Source: Apiotrichum sp. Y4204
Taxonomy: Eukaryota; Basidiomycota; Tremellomycetes; Trichosporonales; Trichosporonaceae
Length of the DNA: 64,000 nt
NCBI GenBank assembly: GCA_025531455.1
Contig: JAMYHL010000012.1
Location: 248,001-312,000, forward strand
Direction of reading: 5' to 3'
The first letter of the stretch is position 1; every line of letters begins with the position of its first letter. Below the pieces are notes generated by a model. The model did no database searches and was not told where the DNA came from. It saw only the letters and a program-made list of their open reading frames with translations. A program made the translations under genes and the position numbers. Below are positions 35,432 through 50,400 of this stretch, in pieces.

Positions 35432-38400
35432 ATGGCAGATCCACCAAGTACACTGCTACCGTGTCCGCCTGCGATCCTGGCCCTCGACCTTGGGACCCGC
35501 TCTGCGGCCCTCGCCGCCGATCTGGGCCCGAACGCAGCTCTCCCTCCCGCTCTCGCGGCGTTCGCCAACCCAGCTGCGTCGCCCGCCGCACCATCTCAGC
35601 TCCTGGCTGAAATTTCTGCGCTTGCTACAACCCCCGCTGTGCTCCGCCGATTTGCGCCGCTCGCGCTTGACATTACCGCTCGATGGCTCGATGATACCCC
35701 CCAGCCCGAGCTCTGGGAGGCGCGTCTCGCCGTCCTGGCTGCGCTCGCGGAGCCAAGGCCAGACCTCTGGTCGTAAGTTGAATGGTTCTCGGGATTTCAA
35801 CTCCTGCTAATGACAGCGTCGTTGTTGCGTTTATCGCTGCATCGCCGTTCAAGGCGTCGCCGCTTGCCACTCTGCCCGACGCGCCAGACGCGCATCGCAC
35901 ACAGGCCCTCCTCCTTGCATACTATCGTCTCCTGACTGCCGACCCACGCATAGCCTATCGATTTGACTGGCCAACTGCACCGATTCACGCGCTTCGTGCA
36001 CACCCCGACAGTGGAGTTCGCCTGCTCGCCGTTCATGTGCTCGCCAAGATCCGTGGATGGAGTGAGGCGCGTCGCGGGGAAATGGAGCGCGCAAGCGGGC
36101 TCAGTGTGGACACCGACTGCCCTATCAGCTTTGGTCAGGACATTGTTAACGGCCAGCTGGAGAATCGTGTCGTCGATGGGTGGATACTTCCCGTCGTCGA
36201 GTCTCGCCGGGTGCGGGAGTACACGGAGGACGATCTTGCTCCTTCTGAAACCACACAGTCTCTTACGCTGCAGGATCTCTGCCGCCGCTCAGCGCTCGTC
36301 GGCGGGAAGCTGTTCCTTGCCAGCCCTGGGTCTCCTATTCCGCTCACGCATGTCGCCACCGCGGCGATGACTGCTGCCGTCACGGACGTTGCACCGCGAT
36401 TGCAGCGAGGTGTCCCGCTCCTTATCTCTGCGCCGCCATCGGCAGGCAAGACGCACATCGTGCAGTACATCTCCTCCCAACTCTACCCCGCCGCACAGCC
36501 CACAAATCGGATTCTCACCATTCCCCTCGCGGACACGACTATCGATGTCAAGTCCCTTATCGGCACCTATGTGTCGTCCCCGACTAAACCAGGCACATTC
36601 GAGTGGATGGAGGGAGCGCTCGCGAAGGCCGTCCGTGCGGGCCGCTGGGTCGTGTTTGAGGACATTGACAAGGCCAGTCTCGAGATGCTGGTGACTATCT
36701 CGGGCATCACAAAGTCCCTCACCCTCGGGCGGGTCGGGCGCCGAGCAAGCCTCCAGGTCCCTGGGCGTGAGGACATTGAGGCAGGCGACGGTTTTGCAGT
36801 TTGGGCAACGCGCACTGTCAATGCCGACGCCATCGCACCGCCCACTTTCTTTGGTCATCAAGACTTTGCCGAAATTCACCTCGCCTCGCCATCCGACGAC
36901 GACATTCTCGCCATCCTCGAGGCGCAATTCCCCCGTCTCCCACGTGCCGTGACTGCGACGTTGGTGGGTGTATGGCGCGATCTCCGTCCGTTATCCAGAA
37001 CGAGCGGGCAGGTCAAGGCTCGCGATATTGGTTTGCGCGACTTGGAGAAGTGGTGCGCTCGTGTCCAGCGTGCCCTGCCCCCTCCCGCAGCGCTCGCGGC
37101 ACTCGAAGCCACCGGAGCAGGCGCCTTTGCAAACGCTGTGTTCCAGGACGAAACCTTCCTCGAAGGCGCGGACATCTTCCTCGCCTCCCTTGATAACCGC
37201 CCGGGCTCCCCCGAGAAGCGTGCCTGCATGATTACTGCCATGGCGTCGGGTCTTGGGATGGAGATCGAGCGCGCCACAGGTCTGATCGACACCCGCAAGC
37301 CGCGCCTCGAAGCCGAGAAGGGCAGCGCGCAAGTCCATGTTGGCCGGTACGCGCTCGACGTCGCTCCGGGAAAGCGACGGAAATCCGACGACGACAGGCC
37401 GTATGCCCTCACCCGTCCGTCGCTTATCGCCCTTGAGCGCATTGCTGCGGCCGTTGCGCTCGCCGAACCGACCCTCCTCGTCGGTGAGACCGGTACCGGA
37501 AAGACAACATCCGTGCAGCATCTTGCCACGTTGGTGGGCAAGTCTCTTACCGCGCTCAACCTTTCGACACAGACCGAGACGTCCGATCTTGTCGGCGGAT
37601 TCAAGCCTATTGACGCGACCGCAGCCGCCCGCACTCTTCATGCCCGCTGGCAGAAGCTCTTTACTGAGACATTCTCAGTTGGCAAGGCGCAGAACGGCGC
37701 ATATCTCGAGGCAGCGGCTAAGGCGCTTTCAGCTCGCAAGTGGGGCCGTTGTGCGGATCTGTGGGCCACCTCGGCGCGTCGTGCCGTCGACAAACTCAAC
37801 AAGACTAAGGAGCCTGAAGAGCCCAATGCCGACCCAGCAGAAGCGCGGAAACGTCGCAAGCTTGGGACCAAGACCGCGCGTGCCGCTGTCCTCTGGCAAG
37901 CCCTACTGGTCGACATTGCTGACTTTGATCTTCACCACGTCAAGATGAAGTCAAAGCTTGTATTCTCGTTCGTCGAGGGTCCTCTGGTCAAGGCGCTCAA
38001 GAACGGCGAGTGGATCTTGCTTGACGAAGTCAACCTCGCGACCCAGGAGACCCTGGAGGCTATTGCAACAATTCTCGAAGCCTCCACTGCCTCCCTTGTG
38101 CTCACGGAGCGCGGAGACGTCGAGCCCATTCCTCGCCATCCCGACTTCCGTCTCTTCGCGTGCATGAACCCCGCCACTGACGTCGGCAAGAAAGACCTTC
38201 CCGCCGGCCTTCGCGCCCGCTTCACTGAGATCTACGTTCCCCCACCTGACGATGACCGCGAGGCCCTGATTGCCATTGTCCAGGGATATCTCGGTGACGC
38301 TGTTGCCGGAGACCGGGGTGTGATTCTCGATGTCGTCGAGCTCTACTCCACCCTTAAGCGCCTGTCGGCTACGAAGGAGATTGTCGATGGTTCCAACATT

Positions 38401-41400
38401 GCCCCACACTACTCCATGCGCACACTCGCCCGTGCACTCATGTTCGCCGTCCAGTCGGCACCGATCTTCGGTCTCCGCCGTGGTCTTTGGGAAGGCGCTC
38501 TGATGGCATTCACAATGTCGCTCGATGCCGAGAGCGCACGCAAAGCTCACGGAGTTTGTGAGAAGCACATTCTCGCGCCCATGAAGAATGCACGCGCTGT
38601 GCTGGCTCAGATCCCCACCCTGCCGGCCAGCCTCGACCCCGATGACTATGTCCGTTTCGGACCCTTCTGGCTTCGCCGCGGTCCGCTCCCGCCCGCACCG
38701 GAGTCCCGCTACATCATCACGCCGTCCGTGCAGGCCAAGCTCTCAGACCTCGCGCGTGTCATTCTTACGAAGCGCTACCCCGTCCTCATCCAAGGTCCCA
38801 CCTCCGCTGGAAAGACGTCCGCCGTCGAGTTCCTCGCGCGTCAGACGGGCCACCGTTTTGTGCGTATCAACAACCACGAGCACACCGACATTCAGGAGTA
38901 TCTCGGCACATATGTCACCGACCCACAGAGCGGTAACCTGGTGTTCCAGGAGGGTCTGCTAGTCACGGCCGTTCGCCAAGGACACTGGATCGTGCTTGAC
39001 GAACTCAACCTTGCACCGACGGACGTCTTGGAAGCCCTCAATCGTCTTCTCGACGACAACCGCGAGCTTGTTATCCCTGAGACCCAGGAAGTCATCAAGC
39101 CGCATCCAAACTTCATCCTCTTCGCCACCCAGAACCCACCGGGCCTGTACGCCGGGCGCAAGGTGCTTTCGCGCGCGTTCCGTAATCGCTTCTTGGAAGT
39201 GCACTTCGACGATGTGCCCAAGGACGAGCTCGAGACGATCCTCTGCCAGCGCTGTGCGATTGCTCCCACCTATGCCAAGAAGATTGTGCAGGTGTTCGAG
39301 GAGCTGCGCCACCGCCGTCAGGCATCGCGCGTCTTCGAGTCCAAGTCATCCTTCGCTACTCTCCGTGACCTTTTCCGCTGGGCCGAGCGGAAGGCTGTCG
39401 GATACGAGCAGCTCGCCGACGATGGATACATGCTCCTTGCTGAGCGTGCCCGCTCCGACGATGATAAGGTCGTTATTCAAGAGGTTATTGAGAAGATCAT
39501 GAAGGTCAAGATCGACCCCGAGAAGATGTACCGCCTCTTCGATGGCGACAGTGGCATTTTTGCTCGCCTTCCCTTCAAGCAGGTCGAAGCCGGTGGACTG
39601 GTGTGGACCAAGGCCATGCAGCGCCTCTTCTCTCTTGTTGCCGTCGCGGCCGCGCACGACGAACCGGTCCTGCTCGTCGGCGAAACGGGTTGCGGCAAGA
39701 CGTCCGTCTGCGAGGTGCTTGCCAACGCGTTTGGGCAAAAGCTTGTCGGCATCAACTGTCACCAAAACATGGAAACAGCCGACCTTCTCGGTTCCCAGCG
39801 TCCTGTGCGAAACCGCCACGAGCGCCGCGCGAAGGTTCTCACTCACATGCGTGAGCTCGGCATCCCCTTTGACGCGGCGAACACGGACGACCAGCTCCTC
39901 GCAACATGTCTCGAGATCGCCAAGACGTCCGAGATTGAGGAGATGCGTGCTGGGGCGCGAGAGTGTGTCCGCGAAATCAAGCGTCTCTCAGCTCTGTTCG
40001 AATGGGTCGACGGCCCCCTTATCCACGCCATGCAGGACGGTGACCTCCTTCTCCTCGATGAGGTGTCGCTTGCCGATGACTCGGTTCTCGAACGTCTGAA
40101 CTCTGTTCTTGAGCCCGGACGCACACTTGTTCTCGCAGAAAAGGGCGGCGTGGACATTGACGAGGCGACCATTGTTGCCAACCCCGCCTTCCATGTTGTT
40201 GCGACTATGAACCCCGGTGGTGACTTTGGCAAGAAGGAGCTCTCTCCTGCTTTGCGTAACCGTTTCACCGAGATCTGGGTGCCTGCCCTGGGGAACCGCG
40301 ACGACTTGCTCCAGATTATTGCTCAGAGCTGTCGCCACGCCGAGTTGACTGTTACTGCGCCCCTCATCCTTGACTTCCTCAACTGGTTCGGGGAGCGTGT
40401 TGGAGATTCATCCGGTCTCGGTCTGCGTGATATTCTTGTGAGTGCCGCGCATTTGTACGGGTTTTCGCTGACCACAGGCATGGGTCAACTTCTCTAACCA
40501 AATGTTCGAGAACGGCACGCTCAGCGTCCCTGCCGCCTTCCACCATGGCGGTCAGATGGTGATTGTCGACGGCCTTGAGTCGCTGCCCCAGGTCGCTGGG
40601 TCGTCACCTGCCACTGTTGCTGCTCTCCGCCAGGAGTGTATGGAGAAGCTAACTGTCATGGCTGCTCAGTTGGGAACCGATACTTCCAGCCCCTTGGATA
40701 CGGCGTTCTCCATTACCCCGGGCTCGGTCGCCATCGGCGGGTTTGCCGTTCCCCGCGGGCCGCTCGATACCGCAGACACCGCGTTCCGCTTCAACGCCCC
40801 GACTACCGCCCTCAACGCCATGCGTGTGCTCCGCGGTTGCCAGCTCCCCAAGGCCATTCTTCTTGAGGGCTCGCCTGGTGTCGGAAAGACCTCGCTCGTC
40901 TCCGCTCTTGCCGCTACTGCTGGGTACACTCTGCAGCGCATTAACCTCTCGGACCAGACGGACCTAATCGACCTGTTTGGCTCAGACCTGCCAGTTGAAG
41001 GCGGAGCCGCCGGCGAGTTCCAGTGGCGTGACGCGGCTTTCCTTGACGCCATGCAGAAGGGCGACTGGGTGCTGCTTGACGAGATGAACCTCGCCTCCCA
41101 GACCGTTCTCGAAGGTCTCAACGCGGTGCTCGACCACCGCGGGACAGTCTACATCCCCGAGCTTGGGCGTAGCTTTGACCGACACCCGGCTTTCCGCGTC
41201 TTTGCAGCCCAAAACCCTCTTACGCAGGGTGGTGGTCGTAAGGGTCTCCCGAAATCGTTCCTCAACCGCTTCACAAAGGTGTATCTGCAGGAACACACCC
41301 CGGAAGATCTACTTCTCATTTGTCGTGGGTTGCATCCCGCGCCAGAGGACACGATCCAGCGTATGATCTCCTTCAATGAGAGCATCCGCAAGGCTACAAT

Positions 41401-44400
41401 GGTCACGCGCACAATTGGCCGCGAGGGTTCGCCGTGGGAGTTTAACCTCCGTGATCTGTTCCGCTGGTTTGGACTGCTTGCTAAACGCAATGGTCTCGAG
41501 CGTAGCGAGCATCCCGTTGAGTACCTCTCCACCGTGTACCTCCAGCGTTTCCGGAACCAAGCGGACCGCACTGCGGTGGCAGGGATGTTTGAGGATGTCT
41601 TTGGCGTCCTGCCCCCGACTACCCGCCCCACGCCTTTCGTCACAGAGTCGTACCTTCAGATTGGACATTCAGCTATCCTCCGCGCGAACAGCGCACGGGT
41701 AGATACGCCGCTCGCACACTCCCACCTCCCGCTTGCCGAAAGCGTGCTCAAGGCAGTCGAAATGGGCTGGCTCGTCATCCTGGCTGGAGATGCAGGCCGA
41801 GGGAAGCGCGACCTCGTCCGCGGGATCGCAGCCGCTGCTGGACGCAGCCTCGGCGAATTCGCCATGCACCCAGGTGTCGACACGTCGGAGATTTTGGGTT
41901 CGTTTGAACAGCAGGACGCATTCCGCGTCCTCGATTCCGCTGTGCGTGCCCTCCGCTCTGCCATCGAATCGGCGGCAGAATCCCACCCTGCGCTTAGCGT
42001 CCGTGTGGCGGAGATCAACGCCGCGAGGGAGAAGTGTAACGACCCCCGTGCTCTTGATGCAAACAAGGAGTTCGTCGCCATTGCGCAGGCCATCCTCGGC
42101 GAGGTGTCTGCTACCGGTATCGACGCTGCTGCGGCTGCCAAAGCGGTGCACGACGTCTCACGTGCCGGCCCCGCTGCTACCGGCTTTGCCTGGGTCGACG
42201 GGCAACTTCTCGACGCTATTCGCACAGGCGGATGGTTCCTCGTGAGCGACGCAAACCTGTGCAGCGCGAGCGTTCTGGACCGCCTGAACTCTCTTTGTGA
42301 GATTGACGGTGTGCTTGTCATGTCCGAGAAGGGATCGGCGTCTGGTGTGCCTGAAGTGATCAAGCCGCACCCCGATTTCCGCCTGTTCATGACGTACGAC
42401 CCCCGCCACGGCGAGCTGTCCCGTGCGATGCGGAACCGTGGTGTTGAGCTCTTTGTCGATGCGCCCCTTTCGCAGCCTCCCGCAATTCCGAAGAGCTTCG
42501 CGCTTGCGGAGACTGCCGTGCTCCGGTCAGCGGAGAAAGCCGCTGAGGGATATACGCCCGACCTCGCCCGCGGACCCTTCGTGGCGACTCTCGCAGCGAG
42601 CCAGAGCCGTGCAGCGGTTGCAATCCTTACACGTCTTGGAGCGCTCGGTGACGAAGCCCTGGCGACGGCCATGTCCTTCCTATCCGAGCCGCGCGTCACT
42701 GCGCTCCTGTCTGCACAGAGCGCTATCATCACTGAGCGGGGAGTCGACGGGGTCCTCGCTGCTCAAGTGCCCTTCGATCCCAGTTTGGATCCCAACACAC
42801 CTTTGGGACAACACCGTGTTGTTCGTGCACTCCAGCTTGTGCTTCGTAACGCAGGCTCGAAGGCAGAGATGGACGTTTGGCTCGCAGACTCGGCGAATGC
42901 CAAGTCCGTCCTTGCAGCTTCGGCCCTCGCGTCCCGCAAGACGAAGCGCAAGCCGACGCCAGGCGACGCTGTCTTCCCTTTCGTATCGCAGCTCCGCGCC
43001 GATCTGCCTATTCTCGTACTAGAATCGCTCACAACCCACGGCGATCTTAGCCCTGCCGAAACGACACTCATGCTCCTCTCCCTCGTAGAGCGCCACACCG
43101 CTGCTGAGGCGTTTGACTACTCCTCGATCCAGCTTCTCGCCTCGTGGCTCTCAGAGCAGCTCTCCCGTCTTCCCAAGGCGAACAAGGCTCGTGAGGCGGT
43201 GAAGGCGCTGTGCAAGATCACGACCATCACAACTGGTTTTGGTCAGACCCCGATTTGGACTCTCTTCCGCTCGGGAGTCCTCGCGCCTGAGCAGCGTGTG
43301 CAGCTTTCGGCCCTCGCCACACGACTCGCAGATGTACCGGATCCAAAGCTCCGTCTGGAGGCTGTGCACGCTCTCGTCGCGTTGGCCAAAACTGGCGTCT
43401 CCGCTGACGCCATTGGCGAGGTTTCGGCTCTCATTGACTCGCTGCCCCGCAAGTTGGAGGAATCCACCGCTGCGGATACGCCTTGGGCGAACGCCGGCGT
43501 CGCGCACGTGATTGAGCTCGACTTGCTCACCCGGCCTGGCGACGAAAAAACCCTTTCCCTTCTGGCCAGCAGCCCCGACGCCTCGCCGTCGGATCTGCTT
43601 TCAATCCTTGCACCAGGTACTGGACATGGGGCGACACTTGCAGCTGTCGCTGCCTGGCTGCGCCGCATCTGGTCCGGCTCTACCCCTGGCGCGCTCTTCG
43701 CACCAGTCAATCTTGCCGCTGCCTTGCGCTTCTCGCGCACAAGCAATGTCCCGATGGCGGAGATTGCCGCTATGGACGAGGCACTCAAGGCCACTGTGTC
43801 TGCGACCCTATGGACTGCTGGCCGAGACGACGACCGCGCGCAAAAGGCGTCGGCACTCGTTATGGCTCTGCTCGGATTGGTGAGTTGAAACCTTACTTAG
43901 CACTAGTCTAACACCCAGATCCTCGGCGCATTTGGCTCTTCCATTTCCGTTGTTGACGGCGTCCCGACACTGCAACCCGCTCATTGCGAGGATGCGGCTG
44001 CTGCTGCTTACCTCTCCTCGCGCTTTGAGGAGCGCCTCGTTGGCCCTCTGACCGAGGCCCAACTCTCCCCCTCCCTCACCACTATTGGCAAGGTGTGGTA
44101 CGCGCTCTCGCGCTTCATCCTTGATCTCTTCGTCACCAACGTTCCCATTGATCCTGGCGTGCGCCGTGTTCTGCTTGGCGAGGTCGTCTCTGCGCAAATG
44201 TCGCTTGTGATCGACGAACTTGCTGTCGCTGAGCACTCCGATATGCAGATCAAGGGTGTTGCCGACTCGCGTCGGGTGCATGCTCTCAAGGCCCGAATCG
44301 CCGCACTCGAAACCGACGAAGCCGCTTTGGGCCCTAAGATCGATCGCCCCACGAACGCCGCGCGACTGGGTAATCTGTTCGGCGAAGTTTTCAACTTCTT

Positions 44401-47400
44401 GGACGACGTGCTCTCCGATAAGGCCGGCACCGCACTGATGACAGCAATGGCGGACGAAGCGCCGAATGCCCTGGCTCGTGAGGAGGCATTCCAGCTTGCA
44501 TCCATGGCGTTCGTGCAGCGCCTCACGGCGTATGCCGACCTCGAAGACCTCGCCGCGCCGATCGGCATGGCGGTCTTGTGCGCCAAGTTTGGTCTCCGCT
44601 GTGTTGCACGGGACCTCGAACTGAAGAATGCCACGCCACCCGCAGCGCTGGCGCCGATTGTGTCCTTCCCGGCTGTGGGAGCACTCGACACTCTCCAGAC
44701 TCTCCCTGCCTCGCACAAGACTGAGCCTACAACGCTGTCGATGCGCCTTGACCTTCTTTCCGCTCTTGCGTACGCGCGAGACATGGCCGAGGCCGAGCAG
44801 CGCCGCACCAACGTCCCAGGGCTCGTGTCTGGTCTCGACAGGCTCTATGCCGCCTGGTCCGCCATCCGCACCCGCGAGGCGCAGGAAGCTCAGGAAGCTG
44901 AGAGCTTGTACCGCATCCGGAAGACTGATATTGAGATCCTTTCGGATCAGGAGCTCGAAGAGAAGGAGTTTGCACAGCTCTTCCCGACATTTGATGGGGA
45001 TCTCGAGGAACAGCCTGCTGCAGTTGTTGAAGAGGAGGAACCTGCTGTCAAGCGCAAGGCCAAGTTTACCCCCGCGCTTGTCTCTGCGTTCCACACTCTC
45101 GTACTCGGCTCGTTTGGGGGCCGGGACAATCTCAGCACGACACTCAAGGCTGCTGTGGATGAGGTCCTCTCGTCGTTCACACCAACTGCCTTCCGGGACG
45201 ACCTGGACAACACATCGCTTGCATTCCAGGTATCGACACTGTACCACCGTACCGCTGAGATCCGCACAGCCGCAGCGACAGCGAACTTCTACCACTCGCC
45301 AAACGAGTTTGAGGTCCGCAAGGCCTGGCGCTTCCTCGAGCGCCTGCGTGCCCGCCTCGACGAGCTTGTCGCTGAGTGGCCCGATCAGATGGTCCTACAG
45401 CACCTGCGTGACCGCGTGCTGCGTATTCTGAAGCTCGATGTGCGCAGTCCGGTCGCGCTTGTTCTGGCTGCCCTCGAGCATCTTCTTATGCACACCGACG
45501 ACTGGGAGCCGTATGCCAACCGCGAGAACTCGCTCAAGCATTTCCAGCTTGAGCTGTCGGGTCTCATTGTCGCGTGGCGCCGTCTCGAGCTTTCGTCGTG
45601 GGTCCGTCTTCTCGACGACCAGGCGGATCAGTTCCTCGGGAAGGATGATGAGTTCACTCTCCGCCTGTACGGCGCGGTCATCCACGGCGCTGTATCTGCA
45701 GAGGACGTGGACAAGTATCTCGCAGAGACCCTTCCTGTGGTTGCGAGCTACATCAACGGCTCTAGCCAGGGTGCCTTTGCGCACCGCCTCAACATCCTCA
45801 CGGCCTTCCAGTGTATGGCCGACGAACTTGCGCGATCCGATGCTCCAGGTGCCCCAGCGCTTGCGAAGGTCGCTGCGGTGCTTGGTAATGTGCTTGCTCA
45901 CGCACGTCTTTTCCTCCCCCGCGTTCTCGAGTCGGTTGGCGCCCAGCGCAAGATTATTGATGGCGGAGTCAAGGACTTTGTCCGTCTCGCGTCCTGGAAG
46001 GACATCAACGTCTTTGCACTCAAGGCCTCGGCGCAGAAGAGCCACCGCATGCTCCACAAGCATATCCGCAAGTTCCGAGAGGTTCTTATGCAGCCCGTCG
46101 CGCCAATCATTGGCGACTCGAACGCCATCTGTCCCCAGGACGCGCCGGTCAGTGGCGAGGTAGCACTCCGTACCGGCCTGTTCGAGATCACACCGCTCGC
46201 GCCTGAAGCGGTCAAGACCCGAGCGAGCGTCAAGCCAGCTCCACCTACGGTCCTTGCCAAACTCGACGACACTCTCCAACGGTTTGCTGCCGTGCACGCT
46301 GCGGCGCGTCCCGCGATCACGACGACCGAGGCAGAGCAGCTCGACTCCATGGCGGTCAACATCATCGAAACAGCCGCGATGCTTCAGAAGGCCACGCCGT
46401 CAACCCTGACGAAGGACAACGCCAAGGTGGTCAACAACCTTGCATCGCGGAAGCGCAAGGCGCTTTCGGACCTCCTTAAGGCGTTGCGCGCATCCGGCTT
46501 CTCGTCTGCCGTGCGTGCTGATCAGCTCGCAAAGCAGCAGTCGTCTACCTGGCTTGCAGGTCTGACCGCACTTCCCTCTGACGATCTTCCGGCTGCCTTT
46601 GATCGTGCAACAGTCACCAAGGTTGCTGATTACCATCACCGCCAGGGTGTACTCATGGCGACACTGCGTATCGCGTTCAATGGACACAGTCCTGACATCA
46701 ACTCGCAAGACCTAGCGCGAGGCATCGGCTTTACTGAGTCACTGTATGCCTCTGCTCTCGGCGAGCATGCTGTTCTTGCGGCTCAGCTCGAGACTCTGTC
46801 GAGGCTGACGGCCACTATCCGTCGGCTGCACCACTGTGCGCTGGCGCCGTCCCTCTCGGGCGGAAGCAAGCTGCATGATGCGCTGATCTCCGCTGAACTC
46901 GACGCATGCCATCTTCGCGAGGCGTTGCGCGAGGTTGAGGACGGCGTCCGCCACTTCCGCGAGCTGCAAGGCGCACAGGTCAGCACGGCGGACCTGGCCG
47001 CCGTTCACGAATACCGTCAGGAGGTTAGCCTTTTGATCGCCGCACTCGAGGTCGCGCTGGCGTCCAGCCGCGCGGCGACCTGGTCACTCTTTGGTCACGG
47101 TGAGTGTTAAAAATTGTCCCAAACTAACCAGCTAGACGAGGCGTCGCTTGTGAACCGCGCTGGAGACCTCTTCAAGCGCGTCGTTGTGTCGTTTGACGCA
47201 CGCGCCGCCGACGCTCCCGAGCTCCGCCATCTCTTTGCCCCGCTTGCCGACATGGCCCGCGGCATGACTGCCTCAGCCAATTTCCGGCCAAAGCGCCGTC
47301 TTGCGGAGGGGGTGTGGACTGAGAGCGACGCGCTCATCCAGACCCTCCTGGTTGCCGCACAGTCGATGGACGCTACGCAACCCGAGCCGGTCAAGGAGGA

Positions 47401-50400
47401 CGAGTACCCTCATATCCCCACCGCGTTCGCCCGCCAGGCCAAGGCTGTAGGCTCGCTCCGAGTACGCGACATTGTGGATCGCCTGGACGCGTTTGCACAA
47501 ACCCTCGCTAACGATCTCTCTGGTCACGAGTCCAGTGCAGCACCCGCCACACTCGCTAGGATCCTTCCCTTCGTGCAAACTCTGGCGGAAACGTTCGCCG
47601 AGTCGGTCGCTGCACACCTCACTGCCACTAAGGGCATCTACAAGCTCAACTACGTGGTTGCCCGCTTGATGCTCGACATTGCGCAGCGCGGATTCTGCAA
47701 GCCGCAGGAGGAGAGCAAGGACACGCAGGACGGAGACGACGGCGAGGTGGAGGGTACTGGTATGGGCGCTGGAACTGGCGAGAAGAACGTTTCGTCCGAG
47801 ATCACAGACGAGAGCCAGGTCGAAGGCCTGCAAGGCGAGGAGGAGGACGAACAAGACGACCAGGATAAGGGCGACGACGACGATGACGACGATGCGGTAT
47901 CGATGGAAAACGACTTCGACGGCAAGCTTGAGGACGGCAAGGAGAAGGAACCGGGAGATGACGAGGACGACAAGTCGGGCGACGAGGACGAACCGGACGA
48001 CCATGTTGGTGATGTCGACCCTCTGGACCCCGGTGCAGTGGACGAGAAGTTCTGGGGCGACGAGGAGAAGGAGGAGAAGGAGGAGAAGGAAGAGGAAGGC
48101 CGCGAGGACCTCATGAACCAGAAGAACGAAGAGAACGGGGAGGCCGAACTGAGCGCCAAGGATGGCGCCAAGGAGGACAAGAAGAAGGAGAAGAAGGAGG
48201 AGGATGAAGGGGAGCAACCACAAGATGCGCCTGAGGATGGTCCCGAATCGAAGGAGACAAAGAACGAACCGCAGGACGACGGCGAAGGGGATGAGGAGAT
48301 GGAGGAGTTTGAGGAGCAGGACCAGGGTGAGGACGAGGGCGACGGGGAGAACGAGGGCGCCGATATGCCGCAACAGGACAACGTTGCCGCCGACGAAGGC
48401 GACAGACTCGACCTTCCCGAGGATCTCGACCTCGGCGACGAAGAGGATGGGATGGACGAGGGCGCGGAGGATAATGATGAAAAGTTCGACGACGGCGACA
48501 TCGACATGTCCGACCACGGGGACGAGGAGGACCATGGCGTGACCTCTGACCAGGAGGGTGAGGCCGAGGACGACGCACCCGACGCGACCGGAGCGACGGA
48601 GGAAGACGCCGATCCCGAGAAAGAGGAGGCGGACAACCAGAACGTCGACATGAGCGCTTCGAATGATGCCACCGCCCAAGAGGCCGCCGCTGCGGGTCGC
48701 GGGCAGGGTGCGGAGAACAAGGAAGAGGGCGACGAAGAAAAGGTCGAGGGCGAGGATGCCGAGGAGCAGATGGAGCAGGAGGCTGAGGCTGATGGGTGAG
48801 TAGCAGTACAGTTCGACCTCTGACTCTTAGTGCGACTTCGTCCGCAACCAAGGGTGGGGGCGGTCCAGACGAGCAGGAAGCCTCGGGTGCGACCGACGCA
48901 TCTGGTGCCCCACTTCCGCAGGACCAGTCTGCACCGCAGCAAGACCGCTCTTTGGGTGACATCATGGAAGAGATCCGACGCCGCCGCGACGAAATCCTGA
49001 ACCAGGCCGAGCGCGAGGAGGTGACGGATAAGCCCGACGCGCAGGAGCAGGCCCCCGGGCAAGTCGAGTACCTCCACGACGGGCAGGAGGACGAAAACAG
49101 CACTCAGGCGCTCGGTGCCGCGCAGGACGAGCGGCAGAAGCTCGATGACCTCAAGATTGCTGAGGATGAGGAGGCGGGCGAGAACGCGCCCCCGCCAGCA
49201 ATGGAAGACGAGGACGAGGAAATGGAGCGCGAGCGTAATATGCCCCCCGCTTCCGAGCCCGATCACTCGATCGGTAACACCAAGGAAGACGGAGAGCAGC
49301 CCCAGGGCGCCGAGAAGGCTCTCACCCAGGCGGACATCATTGGAAACGCTCCCTCAGCTGCCGCTGATGCGATGGACGTGGACGACATCGAGGGCGAAGA
49401 GCTCGCTACCGAGATTCAGCCTGATGAATTTGTGGAGGACGAGGCGGAGCTCACCATCGCCACTCCCAAGGCCGCCGACACCAGTGACGGCGCTGAGGAC
49501 CTGTGGCGACACTACGCCTCACTCACCTCCGATCTTTCGTACGCCCTGTGCGAGCAGCTGCGTCTCATCCTGGAGCCGACTCTCGCGACACGTCTGCAAG
49601 GCGACTTCCGCACCGGCAAGCGCCTAAACATGCGCAAGATCATCCCTTACATTGCCTCGGAGTATACCAAGGATAAGATCTGGCTGAGGCGCACCAAGCC
49701 CTCTCGCCGAGAATACCAGGTCCTGTTGTCCCTCGACGACTCGCGTTCCATGGCTGAGAGCCAGAGCGTGCATCTCGCGTACCAGACCCTCACGCTGGTC
49801 TCGCAAGCTCTGACCAAGCTCGAAGTCGGTCAGGTGTCCATTGCTCGTTTCGGCGAGACAGTTGACATTCTGCACGAGTTTGGGGACACGTTCTCCGATT
49901 CCGACGGCGCCAACGTCATGCGTGCGTTCAAGTTTGACCAGCACCGCACAGATGTTGCGGCCCTGCTTGAGCGCACGCTCACCTACCTCGCTGAGAGCCG
50001 GCAGAAGCAGGCGGCTAGCTCGTCCGCCCCCGACCTCTGGCAACTCCAGATCATCATTTCGGACGGTGTGTGCCAGGACCACAACCGCCTGCGCACCCTA
50101 CTCCGTCGTGCCCTTGAGGAGCGTGTTATGATCGTGTTCCTGATCGTCGACTCGCTTGCCGTCCCCCAAGCACAACATGCGCCATCTGCCGGTCCCGCTT
50201 CCGCTCTGGCATCGGCCCCCGTCTCGGGGACGACCACACCCGCAACCCACCGGCCCAGCATCCTCTCGATGCAGAGCGTCAACTACAACATGGTCAACGG
50301 CGAGATGAAGCTGGAAATGTCGCGGTACCTCGACACGTTCCCGTTCGAGTTTTACGTCGTGCTCCGCGATGTCGAAGCGCTGCCATCCGTGCTGAGCGAC

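Noticed and set aside
41656..42732. 358-codon minus-strand frame opposite midasin AAA6
   Set aside because: Arg/Ser-rich shadow without domains.
47273..48679. 468-codon open frame antisense to midasin
   Set aside because: It mirrors the Asp/Glu-rich acidic region of midasin; the reverse strand of GAG/GAC codons gives a Leu/Val-rich open frame without real membrane-protein features.
47650..49266. 538-codon Ser-rich open frame antisense to midasin
   Set aside because: Poly-Ser is the other-frame reading of the same acidic repeat; no splice or family evidence.
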